Origin: Pelomonas aquatica
GTDB lineage: Bacteria > Pseudomonadota > Gammaproteobacteria > Burkholderiales > Burkholderiaceae_C
Length of the DNA: 64,000 nt
Direction of reading: 5' to 3'
NCBI RefSeq assembly: GCF_026712205.1
Contig: NZ_JAPPUW010000012.1
Location: 62,001-126,000 of the forward strand
Under the pieces are notes generated by a model, which worked only from the letters and a program-made list of their open reading frames with translations, did no database searches and had not been told where the DNA came from. Position numbers and translations under genes: made by a program. This document shows, in pieces, positions 23,301-32,816 of this stretch; the first letter of the stretch is position 1, and every line of letters begins with the position of its first letter.

Positions 23301-24527
23301 ATGACGCTACGGATCGCGGTCGGCCAGCATTCCGAGGCCGGCCGCAAGCCGCTGAACCAGGACTTCCACGGCGTCGCGCAGCCCGGCGTCGCGCAGCGCC
23401 GCTCGCGCGGCATCGCGCTGGCGATTGCCGACGGCATCAGCAGCAGCGCGGTCGGCCAGGTCGCCAGCGCCGCCGCCGTGCGCGGCTTCCTGGAGGACTA
23501 CTACGGCACCTCCGAGGCCTGGACGGTGCACCGCGCGGCCCAGTGCGTGCTGGCCGCGACCAATGCCTGGCTGCATGCCCAGAGCCAGCGCGGCGACGGC
23601 CGCTTCGACCGGGACCGCGGCCATGTCTGCTGCTTCAGCGCGCTGGTCTTCAAGGGCCGCGAGGTGCATCTGCTGCATGTGGGCGACACCCGCGTCTACC
23701 GCCTGCATCCCGGCGCGCTGGAACAGCTCAGCCTGGACCACCGCGTGCGCATGGACGGGCAGACCTGTCTGGGCCGTGCGCTGGGCGTGAGCCCGCATGT
23801 GGAGGTCGACCACGCCTGCTGGCCCACCGAAGTCGGCGAGACCTTCCTGCTGGCCAGCGACGGCGCCTACGAACACCTGGACGCGGCCCTCGTGCACGAG
23901 GTGCTGGCCCGCTGCGGCGCCGGCCTGCAGGCGGCATCCGAGGCCCTCGTCGCCGCGGCGCTAGCGGCCGGCAGCCCCGACAACGCGACCGTGATGCTGG
24001 CCCGCGTCGAAGCCCTGCCCACGGCGCTGGCCCCGGCGGTCAGCCGCGACGGCCTGAAGCTGCCACCACACCTGGCCGCGCGCCAGGACTTCGAGGGCTA
24101 TCGCGTCGTGCGTGAGCTGCATGTGGGCGCGCGCAGCCAAGTCGTGCTCGCCGTCGACGCGGGCGGCCGCGAGTGGGCGCTCAAGCTGCCGTCGGCCGAG
24201 CTGGCCGGCCAGGCGTGCGAGCTGGACCGCTTCGCGCTTGAAGAGTGGGTGGCGCGCCGCGTCGACAGCCCGCATGCGCTCAGGGCCGCGCCGGCAACGG
24301 CGAGCCGCGAGCACCTGTTCACCGCGATGGAATTCCTGCCCGCCGCGCGGCGCCAGCAGGCGCTGTCGGAGTTCGTGCACGACCTCGAAGCGCCGGGCGC
24401 CGAATTCACACGCCATCGCCGCACACCGCTGCAGCAGCGCCACCCGCTGCTGTTCTGGCGCGGGCTGACGCTGCTGTTCGGGTTGTCGACGCTGCTGCTG
24501 CTTGGCTTGCGCCTAACTGGCAGATAG
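23301..24527 (+). CDS. PP2C-type protein phosphatase with remnant kinase domain and C-terminal membrane helix
   Basis: 408 residues. Residues 1-235 are an intact PP2C domain with metal-site motifs (LNQDFHG, IALAIADGISSS, LLHVGDTRVYRL, FLLASDGAYEHL, GSPDNATVML). Residues 255-350 start a Ser/Thr kinase N-lobe (YRVVRELHVGARSQVVLAV, WALKLPSAE). Just after FTAMEFLP, where the C-lobe with HRD and DFG should follow, the sequence jumps to ARRQQALSEFVHDLEAPG, the usual end of this family, then a membrane helix. Bifunctional kinase/phosphatases of nir/nar clusters are normally near 570 residues, so about 160-170 residues are missing in frame. Phosphatase activity is plausible; kinase activity is not. 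The gap after it to ntrC holds only a weak inverted repeat. Confidence 0.88.
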   Translation: MTLRIAVGQHSEAGRKPLNQDFHGVAQPGVAQRRSRGIALAIADGISSSAVGQVASAAAVRGFLEDYYGTSEAWTVHRAAQCVLAATNAWLHAQSQRGDGRFDRDRGHVCCFSALVFKGREVHLLHVGDTRVYRLHPGALEQLSLDHRVRMDGQTCLGRALGVSPHVEVDHACWPTEVGETFLLASDGAYEHLDAALVHEVLARCGAGLQAASEALVAAALAAGSPDNATVMLARVEALPTALAPAVSRDGLKLPPHLAARQDFEGYRVVRELHVGARSQVVLAVDAGGREWALKLPSAELAGQACELDRFALEEWVARRVDSPHALRAAPATASREHLFTAMEFLPAARRQQALSEFVHDLEAPGAEFTRHRRTPLQQRHPLLFWRGLTLLFGLSTLLLLGLRLTGR

Positions 24528-24608
24528 GCCGTTATGCCAACCGGCCTGCATGCCGGCCGGCCTTCGTGAGGCGTCGCAGAGTCCGCAGGGCCTCTGCTCG
24601 GTCCTCAC

Positions 24609-26090
<1,482 letters not shown>

Positions 26091-26123
26091 GCGGTACCTC
26101 GGCCGCGCCCCTGACTTTGTGGG

Positions 26124-27230
26124 TTAGGGCAACGGCAGCGTGATTCGGAAATTCGTCAGGCCCGGTTCGCTCTCGCAATCGATCATGCCCTGGTGCTGTT
26201 GGGCGATCGTCTGCGCGAGCGTGAGGCCGAGGCCGGAGCCGCCCTCCCGCCCCGAGACCAGAGGGAAGAAGATGCGATCCCGGATCTCGGCGGGGACGCC
26301 GGGACCGTTGTCCTCGATATGCAATTCCAATGCCAAGCGCCAGCGCTGCTTGCCGATGGTGACCTGCCGCGCGACGCGGGTGCGCAGCGTGATGCGGGCG
26401 TCGCCGGCCGCGATGCGCGGGCCGAGCACCTGGGCGGCGTTCTGCACGATGTTGAGCACCATCTGGATCAGCTGCTCGCGGTCGCCGCGGAAGTCGGGCA
26501 GCGAAGTGTCATAGTCGCGCAGGATGCGCAGGCCTCCTTTCGAGTTCTGATGCTCGATGAGCACCAGCGAGCGCACGCGCTCGCAGATCTCGTGGATGTT
26601 GACGTCGCCGACCACCTGGGCCTTGCGGTGCGGCGCCAGCAGCCGGTCGACGAGGCTCTGCAGGCGGTCCACCTCGTGCACGATGACCTGGGTGTACTCC
26701 AGCAGCTCGGCGCTGTCGCCCTGCAACTCCATGGACAGCAGCTGGGCCGCGCCGCGGATGCCGCCGAGCGGGTTCTTGATCTCGTGGGCGAGGTTGCGCG
26801 TCAGCTCCTTGGTGGCCTGCACCTGGTCGAGCTTGCGCTCGTCGCGGTCCTGGCGGGCCTGCTGGGCGATCTCGATGAGCTCGACGAGGACGCGCGGCTC
26901 GCCGTCTTCGCCGGCATCCATCTGCGACACGATGACGTGCACCGGCAGGCCGTCCTCATGGGCCCAGGCGCCGCGGCGCAGCAGCGCGTCGAAGCGGCTG
27001 CTGGAGTAGTGGTTGGCGGCCACGCCGTCCAGCGTCTCGGTCAGGCGCTGGGCGTCGTCGAACCAGTCGGGCAGCTGGGCCTTCTGCACGGCGCGGCGCG
27101 ACAGCCGCATGACGTTCTCGAAGGCCGCGTTGGCGAACAGGCATTCGCCGTCGGCGCGGGCGACGACGACCATGGTCGCGAGGAGGTCCAGTCCGGCGAA
27201 CTCGGGTGGCAGCAAGGAGATGTCAGTCAT
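26124..27230 (-). CDS. ntrB: Nitrogen regulation sensor kinase NtrB (GlnL)
   Basis: 368-residue cytoplasmic histidine kinase. PAS-like sensory region (1-125), HisKA domain with phosphoacceptor His in NLAHEIKNPLGGIRGAAQLL, HATPase with N-box VLNIVQNAAQ, IEDNGPGVP, and G-box SGREGGSGLGLTLAQ. It phosphorylates NtrC under nitrogen limitation and is controlled by PII. Two ATG candidates 18 bases apart exist and neither has a clear ribosome binding site; the inner one fits the family N-terminus. Confidence 0.94.
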   Translation of the reverse strand: MTDISLLPPEFAGLDLLATMVVVARADGECLFANAAFENVMRLSRRAVQKAQLPDWFDDAQRLTETLDGVAANHYSSSRFDALLRRGAWAHEDGLPVHVIVSQMDAGEDGEPRVLVELIEIAQQARQDRDERKLDQVQATKELTRNLAHEIKNPLGGIRGAAQLLSMELQGDSAELLEYTQVIVHEVDRLQSLVDRLLAPHRKAQVVGDVNIHEICERVRSLVLIEHQNSKGGLRILRDYDTSLPDFRGDREQLIQMVLNIVQNAAQVLGPRIAAGDARITLRTRVARQVTIGKQRWRLALELHIEDNGPGVPAEIRDRIFFPLVSGREGGSGLGLTLAQTIAQQHQGMIDCESEPGLTNFRITLPLP

Positions 27231-27256
27231 AGCGCACGTCGGCGCCATGCCGACGT

Positions 27257-27745
27257 TCAGGGGAGTTTGGCGATCTCCCGCTTGAGGGCCTGCACGTCGG
27301 CCTCGTAGCGGGTGATGTTGTCCTTGAGCTCGGCCATGCGGTCCAGGTACTTCTGGTAGTTGCGCTCGTCGCCGCGGCGCTCGCCCTGGCCGTTGCTGAA
27401 TTCCTTCTGCGCGCTGGCCAGGCGGTCTTCGGCCGAGCGCAGCTCGGTCTGCAGCACGCGGCGGCGCTCGTCGTCGCGCATGCGCTGCTGCTGGGCGTCG
27501 ACGCGGCCTTCAGCACCGCGGCCCTCCGCAGACGACGGCGATGTGCTGGCGGCGCGCGGCCTGGCCATCTGCATGACGGTGATGGGCGTGCCCTCGATGG
27601 TGCGGCAGCCTTTCTCGCTGGCCTCCTTGGCGCTCAGCGCATCGGTGTAGAGCACCGGCGGCCCGGGGCAGCGGTAGACCGTGCCCTCGGCTTGCGCGCC
27701 CAGAGCCACCAGCGCGAGCAGGACGGCAGGAAGTCGATTCGGCAT
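27257..27745 (-). CDS. DUF4124 domain-containing secreted protein
   Basis: 162 residues. A signal peptide (MPNRLPAVLLALVALGAQA) leads to a DUF4124 segment with GTVYRCPGPPVLYTDALSAKE, and the C-terminal half is a charged coiled coil (about residues 80-160, rich in Arg, Gln, Glu). A DUF4124 gene between glnA and ntrB is common in Burkholderiales, but no function is known. It follows the terminator of glnA, so it may be transcribed separately with ntrBC or by readthrough. Confidence 0.85.
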   Translation of the reverse strand: MPNRLPAVLLALVALGAQAEGTVYRCPGPPVLYTDALSAKEASEKGCRTIEGTPITVMQMARPRAASTSPSSAEGRGAEGRVDAQQQRMRDDERRRVLQTELRSAEDRLASAQKEFSNGQGERRGDERNYQKYLDRMAELKDNITRYEADVQALKREIAKLP

Positions 27746-27773
27746 GCCGGCATTGTGTACGAAGGAGTGCAAC

Positions 27774-27800
27774 AAAAAAGGGGCCGCGCGAGCGGCCCCC
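27774..27800 (-). terminator. Rho-independent terminator after glnA
   Basis: On the minus strand a perfect 8-bp stem GGGGCCGC / GCGGCCCC with a four-base loop is followed by a run of six T. It lies 45 bases past the glnA stop and separates glnA from DUF4124-ntrBC, allowing high glnA expression with less ntrBC readthrough. Confidence 0.9.
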
Positions 27801-27844
27801 TTCGGTGGGGATGGCAGCGGCAGCGGAGTGGCTGCCCATGGCCA

Positions 27845-29260
27845 TCACAGCGCGTAGTACATGTCGAACTCGACCGGGTGCGTGGCCATGCGGAAGCGGG
27901 TCACTTCCTGCATCTTCAGCTCGATGTAGGCGTCGATGTAGGAGTCGGTGAACACGCCGCCCTTGGTCAGGAAGGCACGGTCCTTGTCCAGGTAGTCCAG
28001 CGCCTGGTCGAGGCTGTGGCAGACGGTCGGGATCTTCGCGTCTTCTTCCGGCGGCAGGTGGTAGAGGTCCTTGGTGGCGGCTTCGCCCGGGTGGATCTTG
28101 TTCTCCACGCCGTCCAGGCCGGCCATCAGCAGGGCTGCGAAGGCCAGGTAGGGGTTGGCGGAGGGGTCCGGGAAGCGCGCTTCGATGCGGCGGCCCTTGG
28201 GGTTGCCGACGTAGGGGATGCGGATCGAGGCCGAGCGGTTCTTGGCCGAGTAGGCCAGCTTCACCGGGGCTTCGAAGCCGGGCACCAGGCGCTTGTACGA
28301 GTTCGTGCCGGGGTTGGTGATGGCGTTCAGCGCGCGGGCGTGCTTGATGATGCCGCCGATGTAGTACAGCGCGAATTCGCTCAGGCCGGCATAGCCGTCG
28401 CCGGCGAACAGGTTCTTGCCGTCCTTCCACACGGACTGATGCACGTGCATGCCGCTGCCGTTGTCGCCGACCAGGGGCTTGGGCATGAAGGTCGCGGTCT
28501 TGCCGTAGGCGTGGGCGACGTTGGTGATGATGTACTTCTGCAGCTGCAGCCAGTCGGCGCGCTCGACCAGCGAGCTGAACTTGGTGCCGATCTCCATCTG
28601 GCCGGCGTTCGCCACTTCGTGGTGGTGCACTTCGACCGGGATGCCCATCTGTTCGAGGATCAGGCACATCTCCGAGCGCATGTCCTGGCCGCTGTCGACC
28701 GGGGGCACGGGGAAGTAGCCGCCCTTGACGGTGGGGCGGTAGCCGCTGTTGCCGTGCTCGTATTCCTTGGACGAGTTCCAGGCGCCCTCTTCCGATTCGA
28801 TCTTGAAGAAGGAGCCGGACATCTCATTGCCCCAGCGCACGCTGTCGAAGATGAAGAACTCGGGCTCGGGGCCGAAGTAGGCGGTGTCGCCCAGGCCGGA
28901 GGCCTTCAGATAGGCCTCGGCGCGCTTGGCCAGCGAGCGCGGGTCGCGCTCATAGGCCTTGCCGTCGGCGGGGTCGACGACGTCGCAGGACAGGATCAGC
29001 GTCGGCTCTTCGAAGAAGGGGTCGATGTTGGCCGTGTTGGGATCGGGCATCAGCAGCATGTCCGAAGCCTCGATGCCCTTCCAGCCGGCGATCGAGGAGC
29101 CGTCGAAGGCGTGACCCGACGTGAACTTGTCTTCATCGAAATGGGAGACGGGCACGGAGACGTGCTGCTCCTTGCCACGGGTGTCGGTGAAGCGGAAGTC
29201 GACGAACTTGACTTCGTTTTCCTTCACCATGTTCATCACATCGGCGACGGTCTTGGCCAT
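27845..29260 (-). CDS. glnA: Glutamine synthetase type I
   Basis: 471 residues, the usual GSI-beta length. It makes glutamine from glutamate, ammonium and ATP in the cytoplasm. Motifs: [16 protein letters not shown], the metal site [26 protein letters not shown], and the adenylylation site Tyr in DLYHLPPEE, so activity is probably controlled by GlnE adenylylation. AGGAGC lies ahead of the ATG, and a sigma-54 site sits about 80 bases upstream. It receives the ammonium produced by NirBD. Confidence 0.98.
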   Translation of the reverse strand: MAKTVADVMNMVKENEVKFVDFRFTDTRGKEQHVSVPVSHFDEDKFTSGHAFDGSSIAGWKGIEASDMLLMPDPNTANIDPFFEEPTLILSCDVVDPADGKAYERDPRSLAKRAEAYLKASGLGDTAYFGPEPEFFIFDSVRWGNEMSGSFFKIESEEGAWNSSKEYEHGNSGYRPTVKGGYFPVPPVDSGQDMRSEMCLILEQMGIPVEVHHHEVANAGQMEIGTKFSSLVERADWLQLQKYIITNVAHAYGKTATFMPKPLVGDNGSGMHVHQSVWKDGKNLFAGDGYAGLSEFALYYIGGIIKHARALNAITNPGTNSYKRLVPGFEAPVKLAYSAKNRSASIRIPYVGNPKGRRIEARFPDPSANPYLAFAALLMAGLDGVENKIHPGEAATKDLYHLPPEEDAKIPTVCHSLDQALDYLDKDRAFLTKGGVFTDSYIDAYIELKMQEVTRFRMATHPVEFDMYYAL

Positions 29261-29338
29261 CAATAGCTCCTAGCGGGATCGAGAGGGGTGGGTTGCCGCC
29301 GCCAGCGCACACGCGCCAGCGGCCACGGAGGAAATCAA

Positions 29339-29354
29339 AGCAGGTTGCATGCCA
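29339..29354 (-). promoter_or_regulatory. Sigma-54 promoter of glnA
   Basis: Minus-strand TGGCATGCAACCTGCT matches TGGCAYR-N4-YTGCW with GG-N10-GC spacing. Expected start near 29328 gives a leader of about 68 bases before glnA. An NtrC-like half site (TGCACC followed by GGGTTG) lies close upstream, but no convincing full enhancer was identified. Confidence 0.72.
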
Positions 29355-29425
29355 GAGTGCACCGACATGGGTTGTCGCGAGGCAGCGCCGGGCATTATGT
29401 GACGGCGTCAGTGACGGCGCGAGGA

Positions 29426-30217
29426 CTATCGCACCAGCTCAGTGCTGATGGACGCACCAAACTGGATCACGCCCTGTTTGAGGGCGTCGTAGGCCGGAGA
29501 AAGGCGTTGCGCGTCGCCCTTCACACCCAGCTCGATGCAGCGCCCCCACTGCGGATGGTCGACGCTGGGCAGGCTGAAGACCTTGATGCCGGCGAACCCG
29601 GCCTCGATGGCCTCCATCAGCGGCGTCAGGCTGGCCTCCATCGCGCCCTGCACGATCAGCGAGCGCTCGGTGACGCCGACCTCGCGGTGCAGCTGCGGGT
29701 AGCGGTCCAGCACCCAGGCCATCATCGGATGGGCCATGACCGGGAAGCCGGGCAGGAAGTGCACGTTGCCGACGAAGAAGCCGGGGATCCTGTTGAAGGG
29801 GTTGGGGACGATGCCGGCGCCGTCGGGGAAGACGCCCATCTCGAAGCGGCGCAGGCTGTCCGGCTCGTCGGCCGTGACGGTCTTGCCCTGCTCCCGGGCC
29901 ATCTGCCGGATGCGCTGCCAGATCAGCTCGCGCGCCTCGGGGTGCAGGGCCAGCGGCCGGCCGAGCGCGGCGGCGGCGGCCTGGCGCGTGTGGTCGTCGG
30001 GCGTGGCGCCGATGCCGCCGCAGCTCACGACGAGGTCGCCGCTGGCGAAGGCCTCGCGCAGCCGAGCCGTCAACAGCTCGCGGTCGTCGCCCAGGTACTG
30101 GGCCCACGCGAGTTGCATGCCGCGCTGCGCGAGCAGCTCGATGAACTTGGCCAGGTGCGAGTCCTGGCGCTTGGCCGAAAGGATCTCGTCGCCAATGATG
30201 AGCAGGCCGATCTGCAT
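29426..30217 (-). CDS. CinA-like molybdopterin-binding-fold protein
   Basis: 263 residues with the MoCF_biosynth/CinA N-terminal fold: MQIGLLIIGDEILSAKRQDS, VVSCGGIGATPDDHTRQA, and GFFVGNVHFLPGFPVMAH. It lacks the C-terminal CinA deamidase domain, so it is the short form found in many Proteobacteria. Possible role in pyridine nucleotide or cofactor repair is inferred from the family. Last gene of a five-gene overlapping operon, three bases after the EI24 gene. Confidence 0.88.
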   Translation of the reverse strand: MQIGLLIIGDEILSAKRQDSHLAKFIELLAQRGMQLAWAQYLGDDRELLTARLREAFASGDLVVSCGGIGATPDDHTRQAAAAALGRPLALHPEARELIWQRIRQMAREQGKTVTADEPDSLRRFEMGVFPDGAGIVPNPFNRIPGFFVGNVHFLPGFPVMAHPMMAWVLDRYPQLHREVGVTERSLIVQGAMEASLTPLMEAIEAGFAGIKVFSLPSVDHPQWGRCIELGVKGDAQRLSPAYDALKQGVIQFGASISTELVR

Positions 30218-30220
30218 GTT

Positions 30221-31051
30221 TCAGGCTTCCAGAAGGACGGCGGACTCGGCCACCGGTTCCGCCGCGCGCCGCGCCTGCAGGGCCGCGAGCGCATAGTGCG
30301 CGAACCAGGCGGTGGAGAAGGCGAACACCAGCGTGTAGAGCCAGATCGCCAGCAGCACGAGGAAGGGCGCGAAGACGATGGCCATCGCACCGAAGGCCCA
30401 GATCAGCGACGGCGCCGCGCCGAGGTAGCCGCAGACGACACCCATGGCCAGCATGGGGATGCGGTGCTCGCGCAGCAGGGCCCGGCGCTCTTCCGCCGAA
30501 GCATGCTCGGCCAGCACGTCGTAGCCGAACACGCGGTAGGTCAACCAGCCCCAGATCAGCGGCGGCAGCACCATGACCAGCGGCGGGATCAGCCACAGCG
30601 GGATGGACAGCACGATGAGCACCAGGGCCACCAGCGTGGCGCCCAGCGAGGCCGCGACGCTCTGCAGCAGCGTGCCGCCGCGCTTCTTCTCGAGCAGCGG
30701 GAAGCGCCGCTCGGCCACCAGGCGCACGATGGCCGGCGTCATGCACAGCGCGACGAGGAGCAGGCTCAGCAGCAGCACGACGGGCACCACGCCCGCCAGC
30801 ACGACGACCGCCGCCAGCGCGCTGCGCAGGGACTGCAGGCCCCAGGCATCCAGCCATTGCAGCAGGCTTTCGACGAGGCGCCAGCTTTCCAGCGTCGCGC
30901 GCACGCCGGCGATGGCGCCTTCCCAGAAGAAATACATGAAGCCGAACACCAGCACGCCGGAGATGACGAGGGGCAGCAGCGACAGCGCGATGACGCGCGG
31001 GTGCAGGCAGTAGGCGGCGGCGCGCCAGAAGGCATCGACGAGGCCCTGCAT
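30221..31051 (-). CDS. EI24 domain membrane protein
   Basis: 276-residue inner-membrane protein with about six hydrophobic segments and a C-terminal Ala-rich tail. The pattern VDAFWRAAAYCLHPRVIALS at the start and LVAERRFPLLEKKRGGTLLQ in the middle fit the EI24/CysZ superfamily. CysZ is a sulfate channel; the role of this branch is unknown. The ATG overlaps the upstream stop by one base (TGATG). Confidence 0.85.
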   Translation of the reverse strand: MQGLVDAFWRAAAYCLHPRVIALSLLPLVISGVLVFGFMYFFWEGAIAGVRATLESWRLVESLLQWLDAWGLQSLRSALAAVVVLAGVVPVVLLLSLLLVALCMTPAIVRLVAERRFPLLEKKRGGTLLQSVAASLGATLVALVLIVLSIPLWLIPPLVMVLPPLIWGWLTYRVFGYDVLAEHASAEERRALLREHRIPMLAMGVVCGYLGAAPSLIWAFGAMAIVFAPFLVLLAIWLYTLVFAFSTAWFAHYALAALQARRAAEPVAESAVLLEA

Positions 31052-32028
31052 CAGGCGGTCTTTCCAAACGAGGCGAAGAGGCGGCTCAGGCCCAGCCACT
31101 GCTGGTGCCAGAAGCCGTGGCCGTAGTCGTGCGCGCCCTCCTCGGGCAGCTGGTCGCGCACGCCGGTGGCGTCGAAGCGGGGCTCGAAGTCGGCCGTGCG
31201 GAACAGCATGTCCCACCAGGGCAGCAGCACGCCGAAGTTGTGGCCGCCCAGCGTGCCGCGGCCCTCGCTCTCGTGGCCAATGCCGATGCTGTGGTGGCGG
31301 CGGTGAAAGCGCGGGCTGATCAGCAGCCGCTCGCCGAAAGCGCCGAAGCCGATGCGCGCATTGGCGTGCTGCAGGCTCTGCAGCAGCTGGGTGACGACGG
31401 TGATGGCGACGAACTGCCCCGGCTCGACGCCGATGAGGCGGGCCAGCAGCGCGAACGCGGTGGCGATGAGGACGTCGTCCAGCAGGTGGTTGCGGTCGTC
31501 GCTCCACATCGTCATCTGGCGCTGGCTGTGGTGCAGGCTGTGCAGCGCCCACCACCAGTTGAACTGGTGCTGCCAGCGGTGCAGCCAGTAGCCGACGAAA
31601 TCGAAGACGACAAGGTAGAGCACCAGACTGACCCAGGCGATGTCGGTCACGCCGGGCCACAGCGCGTCGAGCTGCCAGGTGGGCAGGCCGGCCAGGCGCA
31701 ACTGGCCGGCGACGCCGTCCCAGGCCGGCTGCACGGCGAAGAACATCGCCAGGCGCACGAGGCCGAGGCGGTGGATCAGCGTGTAGAGCACGTCGGTGCG
31801 CACGGCGCCGCGGTCGGTCACCGGCTCGACCGGCCAGCGCCGCTCCAGCAGGCCGATGCCCAGCAGCAGCACCGCCACCTGGATCAGTCCCCAGAGCAGC
31901 CAGCCTGTCGCGTCGAAGGCGTCCTCCAGCAGGTTGCCGAAGCCCAGCCCGAAGACGATGGGCTGCACGAAGGACTCGTACAGCGCGAGCTGCGCGGCGT
32001 CGAAGGCGTTGCTGATCCAGTCGATCAC
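31051..32028 (-). CDS. Sterol desaturase/fatty acid hydroxylase family protein
   Basis: 325-residue membrane di-iron enzyme candidate. Several hydrophobic helices flank the histidine clusters HRWQH, HSLHHS, HAN and FHRRHHS, which bind two irons in this superfamily. It may hydroxylate or desaturate a lipid, carotenoid or hopanoid; the substrate is unknown. I chose GTG at 32028 because GTGA overlaps the upstream stop, matching the other junctions of this operon. Confidence 0.9.
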   Translation of the reverse strand: MIDWISNAFDAAQLALYESFVQPIVFGLGFGNLLEDAFDATGWLLWGLIQVAVLLLGIGLLERRWPVEPVTDRGAVRTDVLYTLIHRLGLVRLAMFFAVQPAWDGVAGQLRLAGLPTWQLDALWPGVTDIAWVSLVLYLVVFDFVGYWLHRWQHQFNWWWALHSLHHSQRQMTMWSDDRNHLLDDVLIATAFALLARLIGVEPGQFVAITVVTQLLQSLQHANARIGFGAFGERLLISPRFHRRHHSIGIGHESEGRGTLGGHNFGVLLPWWDMLFRTADFEPRFDATGVRDQLPEEGAHDYGHGFWHQQWLGLSRLFASFGKTA

Positions 32029-32816
32029 GGTTTCCTGGGGTCGGGTGGCTTGAACAGTGTCGCGTAACGCGGGTGCTCGCGCAGCGGCGCGAAGCATAGG
32101 CCCCGCTGCTCCAGCCCGGTCATCAGCGGCTCCAGCACGGCCGGCGCCCAGGCGTCCTGGCGCTGCCAGATGCCGAGGTGGGCGATCAGGATGTCGCCGG
32201 GCCGGATGTCGCGCAGCGCCTTCTCCAGCAACTGCGCGTTCGGGTAGGCCTGGCTGGGCAGCTCGTCGCCCAGGAAGCCCGCGCGGCTCCAGCCGACATG
32301 CGTGAAGCCGCAGGCCTTGGCCGCGTTCAGCAGCGCCGGGGACGTGCGCCCCGCGGGCGCGCGGAAGATGGGCGCCAGCGCCTTGCCCGTCATCGCGGTG
32401 AAGCGCTCGCCGACCCTCTTCAGGCTGTCGCAATACTGCTCGGGCGTCAGCTCGCGCAGGACGGGCGGGTTGATGCCGGCCTGGGTGCGCACCTTGAAGC
32501 GCACGACCCTGCCGTCGGCGTCCGCCACATCCTCCAGGAAGACATCGTGGTCCCAGGTGTGGGCACCGAAGTCATGGCCCTCGGCCGCGCGCTCGCGCCA
32601 CCAGGGCGCCCAGGTCTCGTCCAGCGTCGTGCCGCCGGTCTGCGTGGGCTCGTTGGCGAGGAAGAAGGTCGCCTTGGCGTTGTGCTTCTTCAGCGTCTCC
32701 GCGATCAGCGGCGCGACGCCCATATGGCCGGTATCGAAGCTCAGGTAGACCGGCTTGTCGCAAGCCGGCTGCGCAGCGGCCGCGGTGGCCACCAGCGCCA
32801 GGAGCAAGGCCTTCAT
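32025..32816 (-). CDS. Secreted polysaccharide deacetylase-family protein
   Basis: 263 residues with a signal peptide (about 1-15, MKALLLALVATAAAA). NodB-type motif 1 reads LSFDTGHMG where TFDDG is usual, so the catalytic Asp remains but the second, metal-binding Asp is Thr. Motif 2, HTWDH, keeps both metal His. Motif 3 is RAPAGRTS, and a late His appears in LIAHLGIW. Either a variant metal site or a changed activity. Stop and start codons overlap with both neighbours. Confidence 0.88.
   Translation of the reverse strand: MKALLLALVATAAAAQPACDKPVYLSFDTGHMGVAPLIAETLKKHNAKATFFLANEPTQTGGTTLDETWAPWWRERAAEGHDFGAHTWDHDVFLEDVADADGRVVRFKVRTQAGINPPVLRELTPEQYCDSLKRVGERFTAMTGKALAPIFRAPAGRTSPALLNAAKACGFTHVGWSRAGFLGDELPSQAYPNAQLLEKALRDIRPGDILIAHLGIWQRQDAWAPAVLEPLMTGLEQRGLCFAPLREHPRYATLFKPPDPRKP

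Noticed and set aside
24528-24608. Possible terminator between the PP2C gene and ntrC
   Set aside because: Only a short CCGGC / GCCGG stem without a T-tract is present; too weak to call.
29355-29425. NtrC enhancer sites upstream of the glnA promoter
   Set aside because: Only a half-site-like TGCACC was found, too close to the -24 element; not enough to annotate.
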